Below are positions 52,515 to 62,257 of a stretch of 64,000 nucleotides of DNA, in pieces. The notes beneath the pieces were generated by a model. It worked only from the letters and a program-made list of their open reading frames with translations. It was not told where the DNA came from and ran no database searches. This DNA is from Luteolibacter sp. Y139. Lineage in GTDB: Bacteria > Verrucomicrobiota > Verrucomicrobiia > Verrucomicrobiales > Akkermansiaceae. The stretch lies in assembly GCF_038066715.1 (NCBI RefSeq), contig NZ_JBBUKT010000006.1, forward strand, positions 1 to 64,000. The letters run 5' to 3'. The first letter of the stretch is position 1. Every line of letters starts with the position of its first letter. A program made the position numbers and the translations under genes.

Positions 52515-52521
52515 TGAAGAA

Positions 52522-53334
52522 TCAGGCAAAGAAGCGGCGCAGGTTGGTGAGACTTTCGGTGGCGATGGCTTCGGGGGTGGGGGTATAGTCGAAGACTTCG
52601 ACCGAGACCCAGCCGTCGTAGGATGTTTCGCGTAGGGCTTCGACGATGGGGGTGTATTCCACCTCGCCCATGCCGGGGCCGCGGAGGTTGGGGTCGTTGG
52701 CGTGGAAGTGGACGGTCCAGTCCTTGCTCTCGCGGATGACTTGGCCGATGGACTTGTCCTCGTAGCTCATGGCCTTCACGTCGATGTGGAGCTTGCAGGC
52801 GGGATGGGCGACGGCTTCGCAGAGGCGGATGGTCTCGGCGGCGGTGGTGAGGAAGTTGGTTTCGACGTGGCCGAGTGGCTCCATGGCGATGGTCACGCCG
52901 AGCGGTCCGCAGTGTTCGGCGGCGGCGCGCAGGACTTCGGTAGCGCGGGCGAAGGCGTCGTCGTAGTTCCAGGCGGGATCGAGCGAGCGTTGCATCGGGC
53001 TGCCCCAGACCATGATGGTGCCGCCCATGGCGTGGCAGAGGTCGGCGAGGTGCCTGGCGTGGTCGGCGGTTGCTTTCCGGATGGCGTCGTCCGGGGTGGT
53101 GAGGTGGAAGCCGGTGGTTTTTGCCAGCAGCCAGTGGAGTCCGACGACTTCCATGCCGGCGTCGCGGACTTGATTTCCCAGGGCTTTCGCGTCCGACGTG
53201 GTGAGGGTCCGGACGTCATCGGCCAAGGTGAATGGGGCGATCTCGAGGCCTGTGTAGCCGATCTTGGCAGCGATGGCGGCGGCTTCGGAGAGGGGGATGG
53301 AGCCGAAGGTCTCGTTGCAGATGGCGTAGCGCAT
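52522..53334 (-). CDS. Sugar phosphate isomerase/epimerase-like TIM-barrel protein
   Basis: The 270-residue protein belongs to the xylose-isomerase-like barrel group: [71 protein letters not shown] (metal Glu), [14 protein letters not shown] (Asp), [20 protein letters not shown] (His) and [13 protein letters not shown] (Glu). The metal-ligand set is complete. The frame is open upstream to 53484, but those codons overlap the divergent control region, so the ATG at 53334 is used. It is divergent from the DapA-like gene and shares a 100-base control region with it, so it probably belongs to the same sugar pathway. Confidence 0.78.
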   Translation of the reverse strand: MRYAICNETFGSIPLSEAAAIAAKIGYTGLEIAPFTLADDVRTLTTSDAKALGNQVRDAGMEVVGLHWLLAKTTGFHLTTPDDAIRKATADHARHLADLCHAMGGTIMVWGSPMQRSLDPAWNYDDAFARATEVLRAAAEHCGPLGVTIAMEPLGHVETNFLTTAAETIRLCEAVAHPACKLHIDVKAMSYEDKSIGQVIRESKDWTVHFHANDPNLRGPGMGEVEYTPIVEALRETSYDGWVSVEVFDYTPTPEAIATESLTNLRRFFA

Positions 53335-53359
53335 GACGTGAGAAAAGGCAGTCAACCGG

Positions 53360-53376
53360 CATGGCGCAATGCCATG
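53360..53376. promoter_or_regulatory. Interrupted palindrome near the divergent start
   Basis: CATGGC-GCAAT-GCCATG lies 26 bases upstream of the isomerase start in the shared control region. It may be a second operator or an mRNA stem. Confidence 0.3.
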
Positions 53377-53408
53377 GATGGGTAGGTGAGAAAAGCTTGC
53401 AGGGTTGA

Positions 53409-53422
53409 ATTTGCATGCAAAT
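53409..53422. promoter_or_regulatory. Candidate operator for the local LacI-type regulator
   Basis: ATTTGCATGCAAAT is a perfect 14-base palindrome 12 bases before the DapA-like start (53435) and 75 bases before the divergent isomerase start. Symmetric operators of this size suit LacI-type dimers, and such a regulator is encoded at 54389 in the same unit. Confidence 0.55.
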
Positions 53423-53434
53423 AGTGACCGCGTC

Positions 53435-54382
53435 ATGTCGCTTGAGACCCGCCACGCTGCCAAACGCTTCCGCCGCAAGATCACCGGATACGCCGCCTGC
53501 CTGCTGCCCTTCGAGGCCGATGGTTCGATCGCGCGCAGCGCCTTTCAAGCGGCCGTGGCCCGCACAACGGATGCCGGCCTTGGCTGTGCGGTGAACATGG
53601 ACACCGGCTACGCGAACTACCTGACCGCTGCCGAGCGCACCGAGATCCTGGGGCTTACGAAAGAGGTGATTGCAGGCCGCCGCGATTTCGTGGCTGGGGT
53701 TTTCGTAGAAGGCGTGGAAGGGGAACTCATCGATCTCTACCGCCGTCAGATGGATGAGATCGTGTCTTTCGGTGGCACGCCGATTCTTTTCCAGACGACT
53801 CGCTTTCACGACTGGGCTCCGGCGCAGATCGTCGAACTCTACGCGAAGGTCTGCGAGGGCCACGAGTCGGTCTTTGGCTTCGAGCTGGGGAAGATGTTCG
53901 CGCCGAATGGGATGATCTACGACGAGGAAACCATCCGCGGGCTGATGACGATCCCGGCGCTGAAGGGGATCAAGCACTCGTCGCTTGACCGCGGCAAGGA
54001 GCTGCGGCGGCTGGAGATCCGCGATGAGGTGCGGCCGGAGTTCATGATCTTCACCGGCAACGACCTGGGGATCGACATGATCGAATACGGCTCCGATTAC
54101 CTGCTCGGTCTCGCGGCCTTTTGTCCGGAGAAATTCGCCCTGCGCGACCAATATTGGCTGGATGGCGACGATCGCTATGCCGAGCTCACGGATGCGCTGC
54201 AGTATCTTGGCAATGTCGGTTTCCGTGCGCCGGTGCCGGCCTACAAGCACAGCTGTGCGGTCTTCCAGCATCTCATCGGCCGCATTCCGACTTCTGAACC
54301 GCACCCGCTCTGCCCGCGCCGCCCGGATTGGGAAGCTGGCATCATTGAGGATTGCGCCAAGCGCCTCGGCTACGATCTCTAA
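53435..54382 (+). CDS. Dihydrodipicolinate synthase/N-acetylneuraminate lyase family protein
   Basis: The 315-residue aldolase-like barrel has the Schiff-base lysine in [16 protein letters not shown] (K180) and the early active-site segment [30 protein letters not shown] and [17 protein letters not shown] are further family features. The classic GTTGE loop of DapA is not seen ([10 protein letters not shown] stands near that place), so it is probably not lysine biosynthesis but a 2-keto-acid aldolase or dehydratase of a sugar pathway. ATG 53435 is used; the frame opens at 53405. Neighbours are a LacI regulator, an isomerase and a Gfo/Idh/MocA oxidoreductase, which supports a catabolic role. 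Confidence 0.75.
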   Translation: MSLETRHAAKRFRRKITGYAACLLPFEADGSIARSAFQAAVARTTDAGLGCAVNMDTGYANYLTAAERTEILGLTKEVIAGRRDFVAGVFVEGVEGELIDLYRRQMDEIVSFGGTPILFQTTRFHDWAPAQIVELYAKVCEGHESVFGFELGKMFAPNGMIYDEETIRGLMTIPALKGIKHSSLDRGKELRRLEIRDEVRPEFMIFTGNDLGIDMIEYGSDYLLGLAAFCPEKFALRDQYWLDGDDRYAELTDALQYLGNVGFRAPVPAYKHSCAVFQHLIGRIPTSEPHPLCPRRPDWEAGIIEDCAKRLGYDL

Positions 54383-54388
54383 TAGACC

Positions 54389-55371
54389 ATGCCGACGATC
54401 GACGACATCGCCCGTGAACTGGGTATTTCCTCCGCAACCGTTTCGCGCGCGCTGAATGGCTCGCGGTTGGTCGGCGTGGAAGTGCGGGAGAAGGTCGCCG
54501 AGGTCGCGAAGAAACTGGGCTACGAGAAGCGCAGCATCCGCCGTCACCGCGGGCGTGGCATTCTCAGTGTGAAGCTGGTCCTTCCGCGCCATGCCGAGCC
54601 GGAGCGGGCGCTGTTCTATGATTTCGCGGCACTCATCGAAGGGCTGCGGCGTGGCTTCACTCTGTGCGGATTGAATCTGTTGTGTGAGATCAACTCGCCG
54701 GACTTCGAGCCCTATCCGCACAAGAAGGGTGGGGATATCGATGCGTTCGTTTTCGCTTTCCAGCGTCCCAGCCAGCAGACGCTGAAAAGCCTGCGTGATC
54801 ATGGGACGCCCTTCGTAGTCCTCAACCGTTCGATCCCGGGGCTGCCCTGCGTGGCTTCCGATCATGCGGCGGGGATGCTGGATCTGCTGGATCATCTCCG
54901 ATCGGTGATGAGCGAGATACGGCCGCGCTTCGTGTCGATCGAGGGCCTCGGCCAGATTCATGAGGAGCGGCTCGATGGTTTCGTGCAGGCATGCGTCCGT
55001 CGCAATATCGCGTTTGATCGCGAGAAGGACACCGTTGCCTTCAGCGACATCGCTTCGATCCAGTCCGCCAAGGTCGCTGCCGCGGCGAAGGGAGCGAATG
55101 TGCTGGTCTGCGTGAACGACATTGTCGGCACGGTGGTGCTGACCGAGCTTGATCGTCTTGGGATTTCGGTTCCGGGCGAAATCGCGGTGACGGGCTTCGA
55201 TGATTCGCCGGTGCGCCGGTTGTCCCGTCCGCTTCTCACCACCGTCAGCCTACCAGTCGAGGAACTGGCCCGCTATGCGGCGACACGCTTGCAGGCGGAG
55301 ATTATCGAAAACGAGGCACCTGCCGCCTTGTTGCGGGTCGCCGGCCATCTTGTTCCCGGAGAATCCACTCC

Positions 55372-55375
<4 letters not shown>
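54389..55375 (+). CDS. LacI family transcriptional regulator
   Basis: The 328-residue regulator has the N-terminal helix-turn-helix and hinge PTIDDIARELGISSATVSRA (about residues 2-21) followed by LNGSRLVGVEVREKVAEVAK. The C-terminal periplasmic-binding-like domain carries VASDHAAGMLDLLDHLRSVM and VLVCVNDIVGTVVLTELDRL, then ISVPGEIAVTGFDDSPVRRL. It starts six bases after the DapA-like gene, and its stop overlaps the next gene (ATGA), so it lies inside the unit it most likely represses or activates in answer to the pathway's sugar. The 14-base palindrome at 53409 is the likely binding site. Confidence 0.9.
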
Positions 55376-56184
<809 letters not shown>

Positions 56185-56227
56185 ATCCAAACCACGGAAT
56201 CGCCGTGGTCCCTTTGATTTTTGATTT

Positions 56228-57379
56228 ATGAAGACCAAGAAGCTCGGAATCATCCTCAATGGCGTCACCGGACGCATGGGCACCAACCAGCACCTCGTGC
56301 GCTCCATTCTTGCGATCCGTGAGCAGGGCGGGGTGGTGTGTGGCGATACGTTGGTGATTCCCGATCCGATTCTCACCGGACGCAATGAGGACAAGATCCG
56401 CGCGCTGGCGACGAAGTATGGCGTGGAGCGCTACACTACGGATCTCGATGCCGCGCTGGCCGATCCGCACAATGAGATCTTCTTCGATGCCTCCGGCACG
56501 CCGTATCGCATCGGTTTCCTGGAGAAGGCCATCGCTGCGGGGAAGCACATCTATTGCGAGAAGCCGACTGCGGTTAGCTTTGATGAAGCGCTGCGCATCG
56601 CCGTGGTTGCCGAGAAGGCGGGCGTGAAGAACGGAGCCGTGCAGGACAAGCTGTGGCTGCCCGGCCTGCGGAAGTATCAGCTTCTGAAGGAGCAGGGTTT
56701 CTTCGGGAAGATCCTCAGCGTGCGCGGTGAATTCGGCTACTGGGTTTTCACGGGCGAGCATCAGGGCCAGCCGATCCAGCGGCCGAGCTGGAACTACCGC
56801 AGCGAGGATGGCGGCGGCATGATCGTGGACATGCACTGCCACTGGCGCTACGTGATCGACAATCTCTTCGGGAATGTGACCCGTGTCTTCTGCAAGGCGG
56901 CCACCCACATCGAGGAGCGTGTCGATGAAGACGGCAAGCCCTTCAAGTGCACGGCCGATGATTCCGCCTATGCGCTGTTCGAAACGGACACCGGGATCAT
57001 CTGCCAGTTCAATTCCTCATGGAATGTCCGCGTTCGTCGCGATGATCTGCTCACGATGCAAGTCGATGGCACCGAAGGCTCGGCCATCGTCGGCCTCCGG
57101 AAGTGCTGGGCGCAGCACCAGAGCACGACGCCGCGTCCGGTGTGGAATCCGGACATCGACAGTCCGATCGACTACTACGATCGCTGGGTGGAAGTGCCGG
57201 ACCAACTCGCCTTCGAGAACGCGTTCAAGATCCAGTGGGAGCTCTTCCTCAAGCATGTCGTGAATGACGAGCCGTTCCGCTGGACGCTGCGCGAAGGAGC
57301 CAAGGGCGTGCAGCTTGCCGAGCTGAGCTGGAAGTCCCACGAGACCGGTGCGTGGGTGGATGTGCCGGCGATCGGGTGA
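56228..57379 (+). CDS. Gfo/Idh/MocA family oxidoreductase
   Basis: The 383-residue NAD(P)-dependent sugar dehydrogenase has the nucleotide-binding N-terminus KLGIILNGVTGRMGTNQHLV and the conserved AIAAGKHIYCEKPTAVSFDE with the EKP lysine. GGGMIVDMHCHWRYVIDNLF supplies the D-x3-H catalytic residues. GRMG in place of GxGxxG in the first motif is a variation. It is the last gene of the sugar locus, 43 bases after the isomerase. Family members oxidise or epimerise sugars, inositols or sugar acids; the substrate here is unknown. A perfect 11-pair hairpin follows the stop. Confidence 0.85.
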   Translation: MKTKKLGIILNGVTGRMGTNQHLVRSILAIREQGGVVCGDTLVIPDPILTGRNEDKIRALATKYGVERYTTDLDAALADPHNEIFFDASGTPYRIGFLEKAIAAGKHIYCEKPTAVSFDEALRIAVVAEKAGVKNGAVQDKLWLPGLRKYQLLKEQGFFGKILSVRGEFGYWVFTGEHQGQPIQRPSWNYRSEDGGGMIVDMHCHWRYVIDNLFGNVTRVFCKAATHIEERVDEDGKPFKCTADDSAYALFETDTGIICQFNSSWNVRVRRDDLLTMQVDGTEGSAIVGLRKCWAQHQSTTPRPVWNPDIDSPIDYYDRWVEVPDQLAFENAFKIQWELFLKHVVNDEPFRWTLREGAKGVQLAELSWKSHETGAWVDVPAIG

Positions 57380-57397
57380 AGGGGGGCGAAGAAGACG

Positions 57398-57425
57398 CGC
57401 CGCTACATCATGGCATGTAGCGGCG
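57398..57425. terminator. Perfect hairpin between convergent genes
   Basis: CGCCGCTACAT pairs with ATGTAGCGGCG (11 pairs) around CATGGC, 19 bases after the oxidoreductase stop. The tail has only two T. A partial echo, TGCCGCTATAT, lies about 75 bases further on. Confidence 0.5.
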
Positions 57426-57514
57426 TTGAGGTGATCCCGGAGCACGATCTCACGATGCGGCTTGTTGCCGCCAGTTAGCGACGGTCATAGACGTGCCGCT
57501 ATATTGGAGGACGC

Positions 57515-58780
57515 TTACTGCGTGGCTTGGCGCGGGCGATTGAGCCGCTCGACGAGTTGCGGAGGAAGCTGCTGGGAGTTGCTGGCCATCCACTGCCGGG
57601 CGGCGGGTTCGTCGCGGCGCATCCAGTCATTGAGGTAGCGCCAGTAGTAGCCTTGCTTGCGATTTTGGTCGCTGAGCTGGGAGACGAAATTGAGCGAAGA
57701 TTCCGGCGAGCTGCGGAAGCTTTCCTCGATGTATACCTGACGGGCACCATCGAGATCCGGGTTCTTGCCCAGGCTGGCGAGCCACTGGCCTGCGGCGGCG
57801 GGGTCCTGGCGGGCAAACTGGCGAGCGACGCCTTCGGCTGCCTCCGTTCGAGTATCTTCCGGCAAGTGCTCCACCCAGGTGCGGGCGGAGGCGAGGTCTT
57901 GGCGAGCCCAGGCGTCGGAGACGGTTTCAGAGACATCGCGGCGGGTGTTCACGTCGGTGATGGCGGCGTTCCACTGTCCTGCTTGGGCGGGATCGAGGCG
58001 AGCCATGTCGCGGGCCAAGTCGCGCGATGCCTGATTGCGGAGATTGTCATCCGTGAGGCCGGAGAGCCATGACGCCGAGTAGTCGAAGCCGAACTGCGTG
58101 ACGTAGGGCTTCATCGCATTGATCGCCTCGTCGCGGGTGCGGCCTTCGAGTTGGGCAAGGTAGTCACGGGCAAGCAATGGATCGGAGGCGGCGATGCCAC
58201 GGGTGGCGCCAAGCAGCCAGTTGTTCACGTCGCCTTCGTCGGGAGCGGTGGCGGCCCAGGCAAAGGCAGCTTGCGGATCATTGGCGGCCCAAGTGGAGAG
58301 TGCGGTTTCGCGTTCCCAATCGTTCGCGTTGCCCTGTTGGAGGAATGCGACGGCGCTGTTTGGGTCACGCTCGGCCCATGCCTGGAGGATCAGCGAGCGC
58401 TCGGCTCCGCGCAGCTCGGCGGAGGGAGAATTGCGAAGCTCGTCGTAAACGCCGGCAAATTGGTCGGCTGGCAGGCGGTCGAGGAAGGCGAGCAGCCGTT
58501 GGGTGCGGTCGAGACGGCTGGTGACGCCGAGGATGGACTTGAGATCCCGGTCGACGTTTTTGGTGGCATCGCGGCCTTCGCCGGCGCGCTTGCGCTCAAG
58601 GCGCTCTGCCAAGCTCATGCCCGCGGTACCTTTGCTTGATCCGCGGCCATCGGCTCCGCTCCCGTCGGCGGCGGTGCCGGATGCGTCCGGAGCGCTGATT
58701 CGTCCGATCATGACGCCGGCGCCCAGCGCCAAGGCGAGACCACCGGCGCTCCAAATCATTTGGGATTTTTTCGGATTCAT
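57515..58780 (-). CDS. Membrane-anchored WAxxDP-repeat protein
   Basis: The 421-residue protein has one N-terminal membrane segment (IWSAGGLALALGAGVMIGRI), a low-complexity Ser/Gly linker, then some ten helical repeats of about 30-35 residues. Their shared motif is WAxxDPxxAxxWL, for example WAERDPNSAVAFLQQG, WAANDPQAAFAWAA, FARQDPAAAGQWLASL and WMRRDEPAARQWMAS. Such repeat proteins are common in Verrucomicrobia and their role is unknown; the repeats may form a solenoid for protein contacts. It converges on the sugar locus. Confidence 0.65.
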   Translation of the reverse strand: MNPKKSQMIWSAGGLALALGAGVMIGRISAPDASGTAADGSGADGRGSSKGTAGMSLAERLERKRAGEGRDATKNVDRDLKSILGVTSRLDRTQRLLAFLDRLPADQFAGVYDELRNSPSAELRGAERSLILQAWAERDPNSAVAFLQQGNANDWERETALSTWAANDPQAAFAWAATAPDEGDVNNWLLGATRGIAASDPLLARDYLAQLEGRTRDEAINAMKPYVTQFGFDYSASWLSGLTDDNLRNQASRDLARDMARLDPAQAGQWNAAITDVNTRRDVSETVSDAWARQDLASARTWVEHLPEDTRTEAAEGVARQFARQDPAAAGQWLASLGKNPDLDGARQVYIEESFRSSPESSLNFVSQLSDQNRKQGYYWRYLNDWMRRDEPAARQWMASNSQQLPPQLVERLNRPRQATQ

Positions 58781-58891
58781 CGTGAGGAGAGGTAAGCTTC
58801 GGAAGCGGCGGATGTTTCAAGCGACGTCGCTTTTCAACTGCTTTTGCAGGAATTGAGAGGCGCTGGAGCAGAAAATGTTCCCGCTGATGCG

Positions 58892-60301
58892 CTACGGGAG
58901 GACCACGCGGAAGGTCGTGCCCTTGTCGCTGGTGACCTCGATCCGGCCGCCGTGGTTCTCGACGATGGTCTTCGCGATCGCCAGGCCGAGGCCGGTGTGG
59001 CCGTTGATTTGGCCACGCGCGGAGTCGGCGCGATAGAAGCGGTCGAAGAGTCGCGGCAAATGTTCCGCGGAGATGCCGGGGCCATTGTCGGAAACTTCCA
59101 GCACCGTGCCGTCTTCATTCACCGAGGTCTTCAGGATGACGGTGCTGCCCGACGGGGGGTGGATGAGGGCGTTGGAGAGCAGGTTCTGAACGACCATCGC
59201 CAGCGAGTGAGGATCGCCCTTGAGCGGGGCGGGGGAAATCTCCCGCTGCACAGTGATCGAGTGCTCGTTGGCGAGCGGTTGCAGCAGATCCGCCACCCCG
59301 GTGGCGATGTCGGCGAGGTCGCAGGCCACAGGGTCGAATTTCGAGGCAGGCAGATCCTGGCGAGCCAGCACTAACAGGGACTCCACCAGCGCCCGCATCC
59401 GCTCGGCGGCGGTGCGGCAGTTGGCGAGGATCTCGCGATATTGCTCGGGCTCACGCTCACGTTTGAGAGCCCGCTGCGTTTCCGAGAGGATGATGGTGAC
59501 CGGCGTGCGCAGCTCGTGCGAGGCATCGGCGGTGAAGCGCTTCTGGCGTTCGATCGCCGCGGAAAGACGCTCGAAGGTGTCATTCAGCACATGACCGAGG
59601 CGGTCGAGTTCGTTGTCGGTATTGGCGATCTGGATGCGCTCGTCGAGATTGCCGGCGGCGATGCGTGAGGCGGTGCGGCCGATGGTGTCGATCGGCTTCA
59701 AGGCGCGACCGGCAAGCCACCATCCGCCGCCGAGGCCGGCGAGCCATAGGGCTCCGCCTCCCAAGGCTAACAGCACGCCGAAGTTTCGCTGTTCCCGCTG
59801 TTCCTCGCTGATGTCGCGACCGACGATCGAACTCATGCCCGAAGGCTGGACCCGGTGTTGTTCGCGCCGGTGATCTTGTTCGACGTATTTTGTGGAGCCG
59901 TCCTTCGGACCGCAGGGTGGCTTGAGATCGTCGGGCGAATTGGCGGAGATGAAAAGCGGCGAGCCATCGCTGTCCCAGCACGCAAGGTAGCTGCCTCCAT
60001 TGGCTCCGGAGAAAAGCGCGTGGAGTTCCGGCGGGAACTTCGAGACGTCTCCGGGATTGAGCAGGCGCTCGCGGATTTCATCGAGGCTAGGCGGCTCGTC
60101 CTTGTTCGGCAGCGGACGCGAGGCGAAGAGGCTGCGGAAGAAGGTGCCTTGGAAGCCGCGGATCTCGCGGTCGATCTGGACGGTGCGATCGTTTGAGGTC
60201 AGGCGGAACGACAGCAAGCAGAGCCCCGTGATGAGACACAGCAGGATGAGCGCGTACCACAGCAGGAGCCACCAGCGGACCGATTGGAAGAGCCGCTTCA
60301 T
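58892..60301 (-). CDS. Sensor histidine kinase
   Basis: The 469-residue two-component sensor has two membrane segments (WWLLLWYALILLCLITGLCL and LALGGGALWLAGLGGGWWLA) around a ~140-residue extracytoplasmic sensor. A HAMP linker (LKPIDTIGRTASRIAAGNLD) follows, then the dimerisation helix with ADASHELRTPVTIILSE (phosphorylated H262). The ATPase domain has the N-box VVQNLLSNALIHPPSG, the G1 motif EVSDNGPGISAEHLPRLFDR and G2 TGLGLAIAKTIVENHGG. It is coupled to the regulator upstream by an ATGA overlap. The signal is unknown; the efflux operon just upstream may be its target. Confidence 0.9.
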   Translation of the reverse strand: MKRLFQSVRWWLLLWYALILLCLITGLCLLSFRLTSNDRTVQIDREIRGFQGTFFRSLFASRPLPNKDEPPSLDEIRERLLNPGDVSKFPPELHALFSGANGGSYLACWDSDGSPLFISANSPDDLKPPCGPKDGSTKYVEQDHRREQHRVQPSGMSSIVGRDISEEQREQRNFGVLLALGGGALWLAGLGGGWWLAGRALKPIDTIGRTASRIAAGNLDERIQIANTDNELDRLGHVLNDTFERLSAAIERQKRFTADASHELRTPVTIILSETQRALKREREPEQYREILANCRTAAERMRALVESLLVLARQDLPASKFDPVACDLADIATGVADLLQPLANEHSITVQREISPAPLKGDPHSLAMVVQNLLSNALIHPPSGSTVILKTSVNEDGTVLEVSDNGPGISAEHLPRLFDRFYRADSARGQINGHTGLGLAIAKTIVENHGGRIEVTSDKGTTFRVVLP

Positions 60302-60948
60302 TCGATGCTGTAGCCGTGGCCGCGGCGGGTGGAGATGAAGCCGGCGCCGAGCTTCTTGCGAACGTTCGAGACGTGGACGTCGAGCAAGTTGGAGAGCGTG
60401 TCGTCGCTCTCGTCAAAAAGGTGTTCGTAGAGTTCCGTGCGGCTGACCACGCTGCCGCGATGAAGGGCGAGGTATTCGACCAGCCCATACTCGCGCGGGG
60501 TGAGCGAGACGATTTCGCCTGCGCTGCGGACCTGGCGCAAGGCGGTGTCGATCTCCACGCCATCGATTTCCAAAGAGCTCGTCCCAAGCCCCGAGCTGCG
60601 ACGGATCAAAGCCCGGAGGCGGGCAAGGAGTTCCTCGAAATCGAAGGGCTTGGTCAGGTAGTCGTCGGCTCCGGCATCGAGGCCGCGGATGCGATCGGGC
60701 ACGGCATCGCGCGCGGTGAGCATCAGGACCGGCGTCTTTTTCTCACGACGGAGGCGGGCTAACAGCTCCCAGCCATCGATGCCCGGCAGCATGCCATCGA
60801 GCACGATGCAGTCGTAGTCGGTCTCGCGGGCTTTCGCCAATCCCTCCTCACCATCGATCGCGGTGTCGACCGCATACTGCTCCTCCCGCAGCCCTTCACT
60901 CAGGCTGTGGAGCAGCAGTGGATCGTCCTCGATGACCAGCAGGCGCAT
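60298..60948 (-). CDS. OmpR/PhoB-type response regulator
   Basis: The 216-residue regulator has the receiver domain MRLLVIEDDPLLLHSLSEGL with acidic pocket D8/D9, phospho-acceptor D51 in CIVLDGMLPGIDGWEL and K in DDYLTKPFDFEEL. A winged-helix output domain follows (SLTPREYGLVEYLALHRGSV; DVHVSNVRKKLGAGFISTRR). The upstream part of the frame (to 61014) lies in a repeat and is not used. Its stop overlaps the kinase start (ATGA). It is 94 bases downstream of the MacB-like permease gene in the same direction, so it may be co-transcribed with the efflux genes. Confidence 0.92.
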   Translation of the reverse strand: MRLLVIEDDPLLLHSLSEGLREEQYAVDTAIDGEEGLAKARETDYDCIVLDGMLPGIDGWELLARLRREKKTPVLMLTARDAVPDRIRGLDAGADDYLTKPFDFEELLARLRALIRRSSGLGTSSLEIDGVEIDTALRQVRSAGEIVSLTPREYGLVEYLALHRGSVVSRTELYEHLFDESDDTLSNLLDVHVSNVRKKLGAGFISTRRGHGYSIE

Positions 60949-61042
60949 TTGGAGATGGTAGATGGAAGATGGTGGATCGTAGATGGAAAGGCCGGAAGGC
61001 AGAAGGTTGTTCAACTACCATCTGCCATCTGCGATCTCCCAT
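60949..61042. repeat. Inverted array of AGATGG-type hexamers
   Basis: The left part has several AGATGG/GTAGATGG copies (GGAGATGGTAGATGGAAGAT). The right part has the same units inverted (ACCATCTGCCATCTGCGATC). The two arms could form a long imperfect hairpin in the gap between the permease gene and the response-regulator gene. Confidence 0.65.
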
Positions 61043-62257
61043 CTATTCATGACGCAGTGCCTCGATTGGATCGAGACCCGCTGCACGGCGCGCGGGCATG
61101 AAGCCGAAGAGGATGCCGATGGCGGCGGAGAAGATGAAGGCGATGCCGTTGATCTTGGGATCGAAGGCGAAAGGCGCACCCACGAGCGTGGCCAGCCAGA
61201 CGCAGAGTCCGTAGGCCAGCGCAATGCCGCACAGTCCGCCGACGCAGGAGAGGGTCACGGCTTCCACCAGGAACTGGAGCATCACCTCGCGGGCTCGTGC
61301 GCCGATGGCCATGCGGATGCCGATCTCGCGGGTCCGCTCGGTCACCGAGACCAGCATAATATTCATGATGCCGATGCCACCGACCAGCAAGCTGACGCCG
61401 GCCACCGCGCCTAACAGCGAGGTCATGACCTTGGTGCTGGAGCTGACCGCGTCGGCGATCTGGCGACTGTCGAAGGCGGAGAAATTGTTCTGCTGATTGT
61501 GGCTCAGGTGGCGTCGTTCGCGCATCAGCGAATTCAGGTCGGCCACCACCGCTTCGCTCGGGTAGCCGTCCTCGGTGGAGATCATGATTTGGCCGAGGTT
61601 CTGTTTCGACATCTGTCCGTTCAGGCGCCGTTGCAGGGTGGTGATGGGGATGATGATGTTGTCATCGAGGTCATCGCCCCAGCCTGCCTGGCCTTTCACC
61701 GTGGTCACGCCGATCACGGTGACGGCGGTGTTTTGCAGACGGATCTTTTTGCCGAGGGCGTCCTCCTTGGGGAACAGCTCCTTGCGGATCGTCTCGCCGA
61801 TCACCGCGACGGTCGCGCCATCCACGACTTCTTCATCGGTGAAGAAGCGTCCGTCGGCGATCTGCCAGTTGCCGATCGGGAAATAGGACGGGGTGGTGCC
61901 CTGAACATCGGTCTGCCGTGCTTCCTCATCGGAGATGGCCTGGACACTGGTATTGGACATGGGGGCGATGGCCCGGATGCCGGGGACCTGATCGCGGACG
62001 GCATCCAAGTCTTGCTGGCTGAAAAGGGCGGCGGATTGAGGGCCCCATCCCTGGCCGGGACGGAGGGTGAGCAGGTTGCTGCCCACCTTCTCGATCTGTG
62101 ACTTCACCGTTTGCGTGGCCCCGCGGCCAAGGGTGACGAGGGTAACCACAGCGGCGACTCCAATGACCACACCGATCACGGTGAGGAAGGCACGCATCAG
62201 GTTGCGGCGGATCTCGCGCAACGCGATGATAAAGGCGTTCCAGAACATGCTCATCAT
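61043..62257 (-). CDS. MacB-like ABC transporter permease
   Basis: The 404-residue permease has an N-terminal membrane helix (FLTVIGVVIGVAAVVTLVTL), a large extracytoplasmic MacB core domain (residues about 50-270, with LTLRPGQGWGPQSAALFSQQ), and three C-terminal helices. The helices begin SLLGAVAGVSLLVGGIGIMN followed by VTERTREIGIRMAIGARARE, the FtsX/MacB signature. It works with the ATPase encoded just upstream (ATGA overlap) and the MacA-type adaptor in mechanotransmission-type efflux or lipoprotein/peptide export. In E. coli MacB the ATPase and permease are one chain; here they are separate. The cargo is unknown. Confidence 0.88.
   Translation of the reverse strand: MMSMFWNAFIIALREIRRNLMRAFLTVIGVVIGVAAVVTLVTLGRGATQTVKSQIEKVGSNLLTLRPGQGWGPQSAALFSQQDLDAVRDQVPGIRAIAPMSNTSVQAISDEEARQTDVQGTTPSYFPIGNWQIADGRFFTDEEVVDGATVAVIGETIRKELFPKEDALGKKIRLQNTAVTVIGVTTVKGQAGWGDDLDDNIIIPITTLQRRLNGQMSKQNLGQIMISTEDGYPSEAVVADLNSLMRERRHLSHNQQNNFSAFDSRQIADAVSSSTKVMTSLLGAVAGVSLLVGGIGIMNIMLVSVTERTREIGIRMAIGARAREVMLQFLVEAVTLSCVGGLCGIALAYGLCVWLATLVGAPFAFDPKINGIAFIFSAAIGILFGFMPARRAAGLDPIEALRHE

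Noticed and set aside
53435-54382. Naming the aldolase-like gene dapA
   Set aside because: The Schiff-base lysine is present, but the usual DapA loop is not, and the neighbours are sugar catabolic genes.
60949-61042. CRISPR array
   Set aside because: The AGATGG units are short, irregular and inverted, with no constant repeat-spacer pattern.
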